Counted from the first letter of the stretch, positions 20,295 through 31,340 are shown. The stretch is DNA of 64,000 nt from Pyropia yezoensis (GCA_009829735.1 CM020619.1:14437777-14501776), one strand, 5' to 3'. Numbers and translations are program-made. Notes: a model not told the origin generated them from the sequence alone.

Positions 20295-20530
20295 ATATCC
20301 AGAACCGCACAGTTTGGACCACATTCGTCGACTACTCATCACCCAATCACAAGGCGCCGCGTCAGAACATTAGGCTGAGGATTCTTCAAACTTCATCTGG
20401 GCGACCCGGCAGTTGACCAATCAGCGCCCCGATTGGCTTCTTACTGACAGCACTTGTGAGCCACGAGCTCTCATTCAGGCTGTCCACATCGTATAGAGCT
20501 TCGCCAATTTCATCGCCTTCTCGACGCCTT
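20295..20530 (+). repeat. Right half of the dispersed repeat split by the LTR element
   Basis: Continues the match to 1598-1820: ATATCCAGAACCG, CAGTTTGGACC, CCAATCAGCGCCCCGATTGG, GTGAGCCACGAGCTC and TAGAGCTTCGC. The first five bases, ATATC, are the second copy of the target duplication. Confidence 0.7.
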
Positions 20531-20586
20531 CCATGCCTCACGCCTTCCCGACGCCTTCCCGACGCCTTCCCGATGCCTTCCCGACG
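20521..20586 (+). repeat. Short tandem repeat, 11-bp unit
   Basis: The unit GCCTTCCCGAC is repeated about five times with minor changes, immediately after the dispersed repeat. Confidence 0.8.
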
Positions 20587-22740
20587 ACCATGTAGCCCCT
20601 GTAACAGAAGTATGGACTTCGCAGAGCACTGAAACAACTCTGACCTCTCGACATCAAGTTTGCCACGTGGCGCCGGCCTCTTTGGCACAGAGCCACACAA
20701 AGCTGAGGGACAGGACAGTCGCCAGCGCACCCGCACTCAACACCGCAGGCGAGACCGAGCGGGGTTGAGCAGCAGGTGGTACTGCCCGCGGCCACCACGC
20801 GGACGCTGAAGGCCACGCCGACGACGCGGACAGCAGCGCCAATTGGCGGGCGGCACCGTAGAGGGGGGAATGGCCCCCCAGGGTGGCAGCCGCCTCATTC
20901 GGTCGCCCACGAAAAATCATAGGTAGCGCTGCGTCCAAGAAACCCTGCTTATCCCCCCCTGCCGTGGTCCGTTGGCTTTGCTGTCCGTCAATGGCCAAGT
21001 GCGTCACTCGCTAATGGCCGGACCACGTCAATGCTAGGGAGGGTGGGGGAGGGGGGCAGCGGGTAGGGGATACGGCGGTTTGCCAGGGGGTACCTCGGGG
21101 TGCACCCGCCCAGCAAGGTGTGGGGCCGTGGGTGTGCGCGGCACATGAAAACGAGGAGGCTGTTCGGACGAAGGGGTGGAAACGGTGGAGGCGGCGGGGC
21201 GGGGTTGGTGAGCTACATCACCCGGCGCGCTCACTTCTGCAGAGCGAAGCTGCGGGCGCGGAATCTACTTAGGGTTGTCCATGACCCTGCCCAGCATGAA
21301 AGGGTGGAAAAAACTGGTGCGCCTGCAGGTCTTATCGAGTGTTCGACAAGGGCTACTGCGTGAACGAGCCCGTGCAGCAGGCCTGACACATTGCACGTCC
21401 ATTCTTTGGCGTCGGCATGGTCATTGGCAGCGCGCCTCCCCGAGCCTAACACTCTTTGCCAGCGCAGCGGGGCTTAAACCGTGTACCTTACAGACGGCCG
21501 ATTTGACGTGCAACGGCGTGCGCCACCCGTTGCACGTGCACTGCAACGTGGCCCTCAGGGCCCTGCGCAGCACTGCTTATCCCCTGTCAAGATACAAGCC
21601 CGATTTTGGCCAGATCTCTTGCTTCGTTGTGCAAATTCTTGCTCTGCTCGAGCACGAAAATGAACGGCCCGAGCAGAATTTTCCTTTTCTGATCTAGGGG
21701 CTGGGCTGAAGCCAAAGAATCTCCCCAAGGATGACCGACAGGACGGCCGCTGTCGGTGTTCTGTTAACCAATGACAACAGCGGTGGCGCTGCTGTTTGCT
21801 GGATGGAGCGTTCCATTGGTCAGAATTCACGCCGTAGATGTCGAGCAAGGCGGGGAGATTTTTCCGTGCAGACCTTCGAAAGCTGTCGTCGCGCAGGTTC
21901 TTGCTTGACCAGTGCGAGAGATTGCGCGGTTTTTAAACGCGATTGTACAAACATTGCACCCAAGGGTAGCGATGGTCGGTCGCTTCTTTGCGCTTCGCGA
22001 GAGTGCTCTCCTGCCCCGCGCGCTTCCGGTCATACCAAGGGAGGTGGCGACCACACATCGCCCGAGCTGTTATAGGCAGAAAGCAAGAAGAGGGGGGGAA
22101 AGCGGTGTCTATGATGCCTTGAGGGGGGGTCGATGCAGGTTTTATGCAGGTTTTTGCTCAAGAATTTCCCAAAAAAGCAAGAAAACTTTGACAGGCGATA
22201 AGCAGTGCTGCGCTGGAACGCCCTTTTACTCGTTTCATGCACTGCACGTTCGCCCCGCAACGGACCCCCTAAGAAGGGAAAGCGCCGCCCCATTTTTTGT
22301 TAGAAGCATGAAAACGACCTTGCCGAGGTGTGTGTATCGTGCATTTCCATAACATGCCCGGACACCGTGCTGCGGTGTTTCTCATGTCGGAGGTGGACCA
22401 CCAAGTCGCGAGGGCATGGGCAGCCAATGGCAGCTTGGGCAACCCAGGCCTGTCCACGTGCCTGAACCTGCTGCCGGTACTCTGGTGAGTGCCGTTGACC
22501 AAGGCCAGACCTCACGGGAGAGGTGTGCATATTGATGAAAGTTGGCTTCTTGCCTGGTGGCCCTGTCTCTGCGATCGATCGAAGCTCGTTCCCAACAGAC
22601 TCCGCGTGAATGGGATCAGCAGCATTTCAAAGTTTACCCTGTACATTTCCTGGCACATTGCGATATTCGATGAGATCGACTGATGAAGGCTCGACAGCCA
22701 CACAATGACAAGCCACGAGTTCACCGGCCACTTTTTGAAA
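20587..22740. other. No gene seen; contains a distant inverted repeat
   Basis: Open frames of up to about 146 codons occur on both strands without recognisable content. GCGCAGCACTGCTTATC plus CCCTGTCAA at 21565-21591 is repeated inverted at 22187-22213 (25 of 27 bases). This marks a possible ~650-bp non-autonomous transposon; I saw no target duplication. Confidence 0.4.
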
Positions 22741-24480
22741 TCCGTGGAGTGCGTCTGGTGGCGGATTGTCCGTCACCGTCGTCGCCTCCTCTACCGACGT
22801 CGCAGCGATCTGGCCGCGGGACGGCTGTTGGCGATCAGAGGCGGCGGCGGCGGCGGCGGCGGGAACGTTGGTGACGGCGGCGGCAGCGTCGATGGTGACG
22901 ATCATGATGTGCTGTCGTAGTGCTCGCCGTCCGTCTTTTTGGCGGCGGTGGGTGTCCGAGGCGACAGTGGCGGCGGCCCTGTCCGTGGCAATGACGGCGT
23001 TTGACGGTCGTGACGTCGGTGGGCGTCAGCGTCTGCGGTGGCGGTCGATGGCCACCTCGACGGCAACGGCACGTGTGCTCGTCTCTGGTGGTGGAGGGGG
23101 GGGGGGTGGGGGGGGGGACGGAGGAGTGGGGGGGGGGGGGGGGGGTGGAGGGGGGGGGGGGGTGGAGGGGGGGCGGGGGAGGGGCTGTGGTGGCTGTGGG
23201 TGGTGGGCGACGGTGGGGGGGGGAATGATTGCTGTGGCTGTGGTGGTGCGCGACGGTGGGGGGGGGGGATGGTTTCCATGATGTTTGATGGGGTGTCGGC
23301 GGTGGAGGGGGTCGTCGTGGCGGCGTCGATGATCGTCTGCGGTGGCGGAAAGGGCGGGTGCGTTCATCCACGGCGGCAAGGGGTGTCCACGTACGTGGCG
23401 ATTTAGGTGGGGGGAGGTGCACGACGGCGGTAGTGGTTTGATGAGGGGACGGGGGGGGGCTGCTGCGGCTGTGATGTTGGGGGCGGGTACAGGGGGGATT
23501 GCCTTGAGGGCGACGGGCGGGGGGGTACGGTGGTGAGGGGAGGTATACGGAGGGTGGGAGGGACATGTTGGCAGAGCGCTCGTGATGGTGGGGGTGGTGG
23601 ATGCTTGGAGAAGTGGTGGGTGGTAGGAGGGGGGAGGGTTGTGGGGGGTGTGGAGGAGGGGGGGAGGGTGCTTGAGTAGGTGGGGTTCTGGGGGGGAATA
23701 GGTGCTCGGGGGGGGGGTGGGTCATTGGGGGCGACCCCGCCGCCTCTAGTTTTTTATCACTAGTTTTTCCATGTTTTCTTTTCCCGTAGCGTTGAAGTGG
23801 TGGGTGAGTTTTATGGCTGGTCGTCGTGGCTGCTTGGCAGGTGCGAGAGACTGCGGCGGTGGCGGCGGTGGGCTGCGGCGGTCGTGGACGGGGACGGTTG
23901 CGGGGATGTCGTCGTTGTGGCAGTCTTTCGCGGCGGTTTTCCGCCGCGCTGCTGCTCGTGGCCGCCCCCAGTTGTGACGACAGCGGTATGTGGGTGGCGG
24001 CGGCGTCGATTGTGCTCTGGGGGTGCAGGCGAGCGGCGACGGCGGTTGCGGCTGGGGGGGGTGGTGACGGTCGCTGCTGCGGGCTGGGTTAATGGGAGGA
24101 GAACGAGCGGCGGCTGTGGAGGTGCTACCGCTGGGGACGCTGTTTGTCATCGTCCGTCGTGGTGGAGGAGTGGTGGGGGGGGTGGACACGACTGCTTTGG
24201 CGTGCTGACGGGGGCCGGAGGAGGGGACAGCTGTTGTCGTCGTGGTAGGAGTTGGGGAGGTTGGCCATGATTGTGCCGGCTGTGGGGGGAAGACGGTAAG
24301 AGGAGCTCGACGTGGGGGGGGGGAGGGGGAAGGCCGCAGAGTGCTCGTAGTCGTGCAGCTTGGTTGGGTACTGTGGGGGGGCTTGTGCTGGGGGGAGCTT
24401 CGTGCTGGGGGGGGGGCGGGTTTTAGGTAGGGGGAGGGGGGGGCTGGGGGTGGGCGGGGATGCAGGGGTAGTAAGGTCGC
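22741..24480. repeat. G-rich low-complexity block
   Basis: The plus strand is dominated by GGTGG, GGCGG and long G runs (especially 23092-23270). Frames on the minus strand translate to near-pure Pro/His/Thr/Ser and frames on the plus strand to Gly/Val. The strand bias would favour G-quadruplexes on the plus strand. I do not call the 296-codon minus frame (22835-23725) or the 245-codon minus frame (23746-24483) genes, because their content is explained by composition. Confidence 0.6.
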
Positions 24481-25728
24481 CACCGCAGAGTCCTTTTTGT
24501 TTGCACAACTGTTCTACTTCAATATTCTATTTCTCCCCGAGTGTTTGTGACAGGAACGTTTCGTGCTTGTTCGTGATGGTGGGGAACGTCTGTGGAGGCG
24601 CCGCGGAGGTGGGCTCGTAGAGTGACGGGTAAAGTGACGGGCGAACTCCCCCTGCCGCCGGGCGCCCCCCTCGCGGGTGGCTGCACGGGGCGACGGCGAC
24701 GTTGCCGGCGGCTGCGGCGCCTCGGCGCGCGCGGCCGCCGGCTCCACCGGGCGCCCGCGCGCGAGGCCGCTCGTCCGTGGCGGCGGCGGCCGCTTGCGCA
24801 CGCCACGGGCGACGGCGGCGGCGGGCGTCGAGGCCGCGGCGGCCGCATCGGGGGTGACCACAGTCGCCGTGGCAGGGGTGCGGGGTGCAGCGACCGCAGC
24901 GCGGGACATAGTGGAGGCGGCTGGCGGCGGTGGTGCTCGGGCTGTGAGTGCCACCTCCCCCCACCGCACCCAGCCGCAGCGAGGGGGGCGCCGCCGGTCG
25001 GGCGGGCGACCCCGCCGCCGGGGGCGCCCGCGGCTGCGGCAGCGGCGTTTGCGGTGGCGGTGGCGGCGGCGGCGGTGGGGGTGGTGGCTGTTGCGGCGGA
25101 TATGGCGGCGGCGGCGGCGGCAGGGACGCGGTCGCGGCGGCGGCGGCGGCGCCTCTGCCCCTCCCGCCCGTCCGCCCCCCCCCCCGCTGCGCGGCCAGGA
25201 TGCGCGCGCGCGACGGCGACGGCGGAGTTGCGCAAGGTCGCCCAGCGGCCGGCGGGCCTCCCCAGGCCGCCCTCCTCGCCCCCCCGCGCACCCGCGGCCG
25301 GCTCTGCCACGTCAGCCGCCACCCGACGAGGAGCTTCGCGGTACCACCGCCTATCGGGCCTACCAGGGGAGGCAGCAGTGGCAGTGGCAGGTGCGGCAGT
25401 GGCAGTGGTTCATCTATTTCGTCTTTTTCTCTGTCAACGCCTGACCATCCTCAGAAATACACGCACGCGCTCCGCTTCGCGACGGCTAGATGGCGGGCGC
25501 AACGCCAGCCGAAGTCGGCCACCCCTACATGCTACCCGTAGCTCCTTCCACAACACCAGCTAACCTCCCCCGCGTCCCTTCCACCCCCCCCCCACGCCCC
25601 CATTTCCACCAGCTCACGCATCCAGCAACACGGCAGTGACAACAAAGGGGTGGGTGCCAAAAGGAGTCTCGGCTAGGTGACGGGCCACTGGCCGCCGCAG
25701 CCTACCCGCGGACGCCACCACGGCGGGG
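24481..25728. other. Overlapping Ala/Arg/Pro frames, coding status unresolved
   Basis: Frames of 250-320 codons are open on both strands at once (minus 24519-25322, plus 24592-25563) through very high G+C sequence. The minus frame has stretches such as VRKRPPPPRTSGLARGRP that could be a basic tail, but nothing distinguishes it from the opposite strand. I see no domain in any frame. Confidence 0.3.
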
Positions 25729-26940
25729 GTGGATCACTCACGCTCAACCCACCGCGACCAACCGCAGCTCCGCCGCCCCCACCCCATCCTCTATCATCGG
25801 CACACCCGCTCCAAGCGCCACCATCCCTCCCCCCCCCGTGGCGGCGCGGCGGCGACGGCGCCAGCGCAATACCTCCGCCGCCCTCCCCCCCACCGCAGAG
25901 CCTATGCTTGCGCCGCCCGCCTGCCAATGAGTCTCTTCCCCCCAGCCCCCACCCGCCCCCTACCTGCTGCCGCCGCCACCGCCCCAGCCCGCCTCAACAG
26001 TTGCGGGCGCCAACGCGGCCGTGGCCGCCTCGGCATCGTCACCGCGGCCGCCGCCAGCGCCTCGGCGTCACCGCCAACGCCGCCGCCACTCCTACCGCTG
26101 CCGCTGCCACCGCCGCCGCTATTGCCGCGAACGCTCTCGCTGACGGAGCAGCACATGGGGGGGGAGAAGGTTGAGGTGGCGAGGATGGTGGGGGGACGAC
26201 GGTGGCGGATGTGGGCGGTGGACAGTGAGGGGGACGACGGTGCGTGCTCCCGGAAGAAAACGCTTCTGGTAACTGCCAATGGTCAATGGGTGCTTCTGGG
26301 CCTCACGCGGGAGATCACCATAAAGAATGGGTGCAAGATGTTCTTGTACAGCGTGATCCGTGGTTATTCTTGCGATAGAACGCTCGGCTGGAGTGCCGGA
26401 GGGAGACCCATCCATTCCGAGGTCCCACGAAGCCACGATGTCAATACAGGCGCCGGAGATAGATATCCCAGCCTCCTTGAAGTGGCCGGTGCGTGTGCCA
26501 TGGTGAGAAGGCGATCAGTCGGACATGGGTTCTCTGCAGAGCGACCTCACGTCATTGCCGAAAAACAGCACACGACTCTGTTTCTGACGCGAACAATCAA
26601 CGTCCCCAAGGTTCCCATAACACGAGAGAATGGGAGATCCTCTGTTGATCAACTGTTCTTTGCTTTTCCAAAGGCAAGCCGCCATGAAACTCCAACTTGT
26701 GGGGGGCAGCGTCCAAAGCTCCCTGACGCGGTCTGGAGGCTGCGGCGTTCCAAGCCCATTTCAGGCGTGGCTGGTGTCTGCGGCTGCAGCGTTCCAGCCA
26801 ATTGGGGGCAGGGGCGCCCCCAGTGCCTCAGCGAGCAGATGGATCGGCCGGAAGCCGACCTGGGGAATCGTAACGTGCGGCGTGTGCACCCCATTCTAGA
26901 GGGCCACCCGGCGCGGTGCGCAGGTATTTTCAGCGAATAA
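25729..26940 (+). CDS. Hypothetical ORF, 403 codons
   Basis: Unrecognised. The first half is Pro/Ala/His-rich low complexity in very G+C-rich DNA. The second half (about residues 145-403) stays open through sequence of ordinary composition, which is less likely by chance, and translates to mixed-composition protein (for example SLLEVAGACAMVRRRSVGHG and LFLTRTINVPKV). There is no signal peptide, membrane segment or known motif. A minus-strand frame over 26119-26436 has comparable quality, so even the strand is uncertain. Confidence 0.2.
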   Translation: MDHSRSTHRDQPQLRRPHPILYHRHTRSKRHHPSPPRGGAAATAPAQYLRRPPPHRRAYACAARLPMSLFPPAPTRPLPAAAATAPARLNSCGRQRGRGRLGIVTAAAASASASPPTPPPLLPLPLPPPPLLPRTLSLTEQHMGGEKVEVARMVGGRRWRMWAVDSEGDDGACSRKKTLLVTANGQWVLLGLTREITIKNGCKMFLYSVIRGYSCDRTLGWSAGGRPIHSEVPRSHDVNTGAGDRYPSLLEVAGACAMVRRRSVGHGFSAERPHVIAEKQHTTLFLTRTINVPKVPITRENGRSSVDQLFFAFPKASRHETPTCGGQRPKLPDAVWRLRRSKPISGVAGVCGCSVPANWGQGRPQCLSEQMDRPEADLGNRNVRRVHPILEGHPARCAGIFSE

Positions 26941-27529
26941 CTGGGTCACAGAGAGGCCCACCAGGAGCAACGGAGAGGCCTTCCTTTCGGGCTAGCGGGT
27001 GACACGTCCGGCGGGGAGATACAAATCGCGAGCTTTTCGACGCGAGGCAATACAGATGATTGGAATTCCTGGGTCTGGTGGCTGGAACGTTTTGCCTCAG
27101 TCAGACGTCGTGTCCGGACTACCCCCGCCCAGGCCAATGGAACAGTGTCTGAACAGACACCGGAAACGCCGCACGTCCTTGTCCAGGCATTTTATAGAAA
27201 AGCACGATAAAGAGTTTCTTTCTCGCCGGCGCATTCTGAGCCAATTATTGACTTTGTCATCTGGACAATGTCATGAAGAAGTGCAATCGTGCGTGCACGG
27301 TTGCACGATTCGCGGCCATCTGTGTCATAGAAGCGGAAAACGTGATAGCAATATACACCCCCGTGCACCAGATCCCGTGCCATCTTGCATGACCATGCAT
27401 CGCATATGCTTGGAGACCTGTGCAAAAGCACATGTTCTGTAGCACGATGTGATTCTTGAGAGCAACCCGCGCGCCCGACCGGTAGTGCTTACTCAGTAGC
27501 TTGCCTCTGCACTCCTCTCGAGGTGAGTG
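26941..27529. other. No gene seen
   Basis: The minus frame of the DXS fragment continues open to 27257, but the sequence beyond about 27530 no longer resembles DXS. I see nothing else to annotate. Confidence 0.4.
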
Positions 27530-27760
27530 ACTCTCTTTTTCCTGGGCGGGGGCGTAGCCGCGGCCCTTCTCCGTCTTGACGTGAAACATGACCGGCTTGT
27601 TGCCCGGCAGGTCCCGCACATTCTCCAGGATGGGGATGAGGGTGTCCAGGTTGTGTCCGTCAATGGGGCCAATGTAGTAATACCCGAGCTCCTCAAACAG
27701 GGTGCCCCCCCCACCGGGCGACACGATACCCCGTGCGTACTCGTCCACCTTGGCGGCAAT
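27530..27760 (-). pseudogene. dxs: Orphan fragment (exon or pseudogene piece) of 1-deoxy-D-xylulose-5-phosphate synthase
   Basis: The minus strand encodes about 75 residues that clearly belong to DXS, the thiamine-diphosphate enzyme that starts the plastid MEP isoprenoid pathway. Conserved pieces in order are [50 protein letters not shown] and [11 protein letters not shown], a central segment of the protein. Upstream (to the right) the frame dissolves into Ala/Gly/Arg low complexity. Downstream it runs into unrelated sequence. I see neither the N-terminal thiamine-binding region (GDG...N motif) nor the transketolase C-terminal parts within several kb. A GT at the downstream edge (GAGAGTCACT) could be a splice donor. 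It is therefore a lone exon of a gene with very long introns, a transposon-captured piece, or a pseudogene. Residue conservation suggests recent origin or continued selection. Confidence 0.75.
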
Positions 27761-28348
27761 GCCAGCACCACCTCCAGCGCCGCGTACGCCGCCCCCACTG
27801 CCGCCGCGCGCGCGACCGCCGGCGCGGCACCGCCACCGTCCCCACCGCCGCCGCCGCCGTCCACGCGGGACACCCCACTGGGGGAAAGGCGGTGACCAGC
27901 ACCTAGGGCGAAAAAGTCATCGTACACCCGGCCAGTGATGGCCAGGTCCGCCGCGGCCGTCGCAGCGGCGGCCGCGGACGCCGCCACAGACGCTGTTGCC
28001 GCTGTGGACGCTGCCGCCAGGGCCGACGCGGACGCTGCCGCCGCGGCGGCGGCCACCACCTCGACCTCCACCTCCACCTCCACCTCGGCCTCCTCCTCGG
28101 CGTCGCCGGCGGCGGCGGCGGCGGTGGCGGCCGCCCACTGGGCGCCCCGCCCGAGGGTGACAATCGCGAACGTGTGCGCGTCGGCGGCGGCACGGCCAAG
28201 CGCCTCGCCGGGGGCCAGCCCCGGCGCCGCCCCCGCGGTGGCCACACACTACCCCGCGTCCTTACTGGCTCCCAGTCACCTCGCCGAGGGCCCACCGAGG
28301 GCCCGCCTGTCGTACTTCTCTGTGCATGTACATGTCGCTCCCTGCCCT
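27761..28348. other. Ala-rich low-complexity frame upstream of the DXS fragment
   Basis: A minus frame (27493-28245) encodes Ala/Glu/Val repeats, then [18 protein letters not shown], in a different frame from the DXS segment. TTTTTCGCCCTAG on the minus strand (about 27905) could be a splice acceptor. I cannot assign it. Confidence 0.3.
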
Positions 28349-28354
28349 GACGCT

Positions 28355-28451
28355 CACAATCTCCATTGCCCGGCTGAGACAATCGGGTGCGTCGTCGGAT
28401 TGTCACGTACACACAATCCCCATTGCCCGGGTCAGACAATCGGTTGCGTTG
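28355..28451 (+). repeat. Two-copy tandem repeat, 57-bp period
   Basis: CACAATC(T/C)CCATTGCCCGG followed by GACAATCGG(G/T)TGCGT occurs at 28355-28394 and 28412-28451. Confidence 0.8.
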
Positions 28452-29789
28452 AATTATCTCCGCTGCACGGTCAGAGCACGAACGTGCACGCTATATACTG
28501 TGCATCCCCCAAAAAGTAGACGTGTCGCAGTTGTGAACGTGCAATTCGTGTGCACCACATGCTTGGCACGTGCGTGGAAGCTGTAAATTTTCAAGCAATT
28601 CGTGAGCACTCGTGCACAATGGGTGACTCTCATTCGCTGCACCATATCGATCGCGAGATGGCTTCACGTCCCAACCCCGTGTCCCTGCAAGAGCAGCGGA
28701 ACATTGCCCAAGAGATGGAAGAATGGGGACCAGATCAGGCGACAGAACACCACCCAGGGAGTGGGGTGCTCTGTTCGTGTCTGGCCCGGAACGAAAAAAA
28801 CATGAAGACCCAGGACGGGCGCGACCCTAGCTCGCTCTGTGTGGCTCAGAACCTTTCTCCGGTCCAGCGGACAGAAAATTCCTTGGCAGGGAGGCCGATC
28901 GTGCACCAGTTCCTGCCGCAGTTGTGCACCCGAGAAAAACCATGTGCCTGCCTGGCCGCCGGGCTTCAGTGATGCCTGTGAGGCCAGCAGGAGCAGAGAT
29001 GTGTGCTGACTGACCGGCAGAAAATCAGCCTCGGCTGAGATCGCGCCGTCCACTGCTGTTGCGACTCCAGGCCCTCCAGGGCCGCCTGGATTGTGCTTGG
29101 GATGCACGTGCTGATGTGGACCTTGCGTGACGCCTCTCAGTCTTTGACTGGTACTAAAAATATATCTTTATATCTCATCTTGCCGATATACGCATGTACA
29201 TGCTTTTGAAAAGAACTAAGCGCGTAGAAAAGGCAGCAAGACTCAAAGCAGTCCTCGTCGCACCAGGCTCACCGGTGCTGATTGGCCACTTGGGCCCGAA
29301 ATGTGTGTTTGCATCCAAAACAATCCAAGGCACTGGGCTCACGCGACCCGCGTCTGCCGCGTCTCTGGGCGCCCTGGGGCAGGCTGCGAAGTGAGCGGCT
29401 GAAAGTGCCTTGTTTGACCTGGCGTCAATCCACTCTGTCCGTGAGCAGGATGCTTCATTTTGTGGAGATCGCGCGGCCGGTTCGTCCTTCCACGGAGCCC
29501 TTCGTGACCACCCAGGAAGAGCACTTCCTGCGGGTTGGACGTCGGATCCCGTGTGACGCAGCACAGGCTCTGCCAAACCGCGCGCTGGGGCGAGCGCGAC
29601 GGGTATTAGAATTTATTAATATTATGTCGCTGTATATTTTTCAAATTGGGAATTTGAAGAAAATCCGTAGTAGGTCCAGTTCGGTCGCTGGCGGTCGTGG
29701 CCGGTTCCTGGCCAAGTCGCCAGACCAAGTCAACTCGTGGACATTGGGTGTCGGCGCTGACGCGTTCAGCGTCCCTCCTCCATTCAAGC
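28452..29789. other. No gene seen
   Basis: Contains one copy of the TATATA-adjacent GTGCATCC...AAAAAGTAGACGT motif (28491-28524). A 140-codon plus frame (28550-28972) and a 147-codon minus frame (28664-29107) are unrecognised. Sequence before the transposase gene (29590-29660) is A+T-rich, but I find no terminal inverted repeat there. Confidence 0.4.
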
Positions 29790-30878
29790 ATGTACCCTAT
29801 TGCTATCCGATGGCAGGTCATCGAGAACCGGCGCCAAGGAAAATCATGGGCGTCCATTTTGGAGCACGTCGGGTGCAAGCTTGCAACTGCGAAGCAATGG
29901 TGGGCCAATTTCCAGCGCCACGGCTCCCCGTGGAACGATGATGTCATCCACAACAGGCATGCGGACGCCTCGGTCTTCAATCCAGAGTTTTTGGCGGCGC
30001 TGAACACCCTGGTGCGGTCCCACCCAGAAATGTTTCTTTTGGAAATCGAGGCAATATTCGGGAAGCTGGCGGACCTTCCTGGCTGGGAGCAGAGCTGGCC
30101 AGTGTCGACAAGCACTCTGTCTCGGATGCTGAACAAGATCGGATTTTCGGTGAAGCAGGTCGAGCGACTGGCGCTGGAGAGGTCGCAGGCGTTGAGGGTG
30201 GCTTTTTGTCGGTTGTACCGCCAAGTACCAGATCGCTGCATCGTCGTCCTCGACGAAACGCACGTGGCTGGTCAGACCATGGTGCGCCGGCGCGGCTGGG
30301 CGCCCATTGGTCGACCCCTGGAAGCGCTTGCGCCGGACCCTCGGGCCCGCGCGCGCTTCTCTTCCACGGTGGCCATATCGTATACTCGTGGTATTTTGGA
30401 GCTCTTTGTTAACGAGGTTCCCCCCGCATTGAATGGTGATGGTTTTGTTTTGTTTTGTACCAGCCTTGTGCGGAGAATGAATGCGTATCACCCTGGCTTG
30501 CCTTGGTCAGAGCAGCCCAGTGACTGCGTGGTGGTTTACGATAACGCCTCTGTTCACACTGCGTTTGCGGATGAGAGTTTTGAAGAGAACGGGGTCGCTC
30601 GTATCCGTCTCTCCCCTTATTCACCCGACTTCTCTGCCATTGAGCCTGTTTTTAAGGACCTCAAGCATGGAGTGCGCAGCTTGGTGTATTGGCATCCGCT
30701 GCTGCCTGATCGTATTGCTCATGTTCTCGCATTTTCTTCTATCTCTTTATCATCTATACAAGGCCAGTATCGCGAGGCGCGACGGCATGTGCTGCGCAAC
30801 CTCCCCGAGATGACTGGGGAAGGGATGCCATTGGAGGGCGTGTTTCCGGCCTTTCCTGGTCAGCTGGGGCCGCCTTGA
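29790..30878 (+). CDS. Tc1/mariner/IS630-superfamily DDE transposase
   Basis: 362 residues from ATG 29790 (the frame is open from 29697, but the extra residues are unlike the family). The N-terminus (about 1-45) reads as a helix-turn-helix region (RRQGKSWASILEHVGCKLATAKQWW), followed by a linker. Catalytic motifs are VVLDETHV (D155), VVYDNASVH (D251) and SPYSPDFSAIEPVFKDLK (E285). By my count 33 residues separate the second Asp from the Glu, close to the DD34E of Tc1/IS630 enzymes. Such enzymes cut and paste DNA at TA targets. The ORF is intact with all three acidic residues, and its base composition is lower in G+C than the neighbours, consistent with a mobile origin. I looked for terminal inverted repeats within about 300 bp on each side and found none. 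It could be an immobilised copy or a domesticated gene. Confidence 0.9.
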   Translation: MYPIAIRWQVIENRRQGKSWASILEHVGCKLATAKQWWANFQRHGSPWNDDVIHNRHADASVFNPEFLAALNTLVRSHPEMFLLEIEAIFGKLADLPGWEQSWPVSTSTLSRMLNKIGFSVKQVERLALERSQALRVAFCRLYRQVPDRCIVVLDETHVAGQTMVRRRGWAPIGRPLEALAPDPRARARFSSTVAISYTRGILELFVNEVPPALNGDGFVLFCTSLVRRMNAYHPGLPWSEQPSDCVVVYDNASVHTAFADESFEENGVARIRLSPYSPDFSAIEPVFKDLKHGVRSLVYWHPLLPDRIAHVLAFSSISLSSIQGQYREARRHVLRNLPEMTGEGMPLEGVFPAFPGQLGPP

Positions 30879-31079
30879 CATCTGCATCGTTTTTATTGCT
30901 GTTCTCTGTTTCACCCTAGAAGAGCAAGATGCTGGGACTATTTTCCTTTACTGACATCGCATCGTTTTCTTGTCTTCGCTCTGGTTTTTTGGGCGATGTG
31001 AGGGTAATGGATCGCCCGGCGACGTCTCTTGGCATCCAATGGCAAACTGTCGGACAAGAGCCGACCTGTGGCTGGCAAC

Positions 31080-31340
31080 GATGAAAGGCTTGGCGCCGAA
31101 TCGGGGCCCTTGCGGCTGCCTTGGCCGGGGGCAGAGCGGCGGCGACGGCCGCCAGCGCCGACGGCCGCGCCGAGCTGGTCGACGCCGCTACGGGCACGGC
31201 GCTGCACCTGCTGCCGCCGCGGCCGCTGTGTGACACATGGCTGCAGCCGTACCCGGAGGAGGCGCTGCGGCGGCGGCCGGCAGCGGGGGTGGGGGGGGGG
31301 GCGCCCGCGGCGGCCGGGGAGCGCGGCGGGAGGGCGGCCC
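31080..31340 (+). other. Coding-like Ala-rich segment before the minisatellite
   Basis: One plus frame here (in phase with 31121) reads like ordinary protein: RAELVDAATGTALHLLPPRP and LCDTWLQPYPEEALRRRP. It runs straight into the 80-bp repeat array. It may be the 5' exon of a gene whose remainder lies beyond the array (36.0-37.1 kb). No start codon or splice site stands out. Confidence 0.3.

Noticed and set aside
22835-25322. Long Pro-, Ala- or Arg-rich open frames on both strands as genes
   Set aside because: Opposite strands and several frames are open at once in G-rich simple sequence; nothing beyond length supports coding.
27257-28245. Complete DXS gene
   Set aside because: Only ~75 residues match; the N-terminal cofactor-binding and C-terminal regions are missing and the extended frames are low complexity or unrelated.
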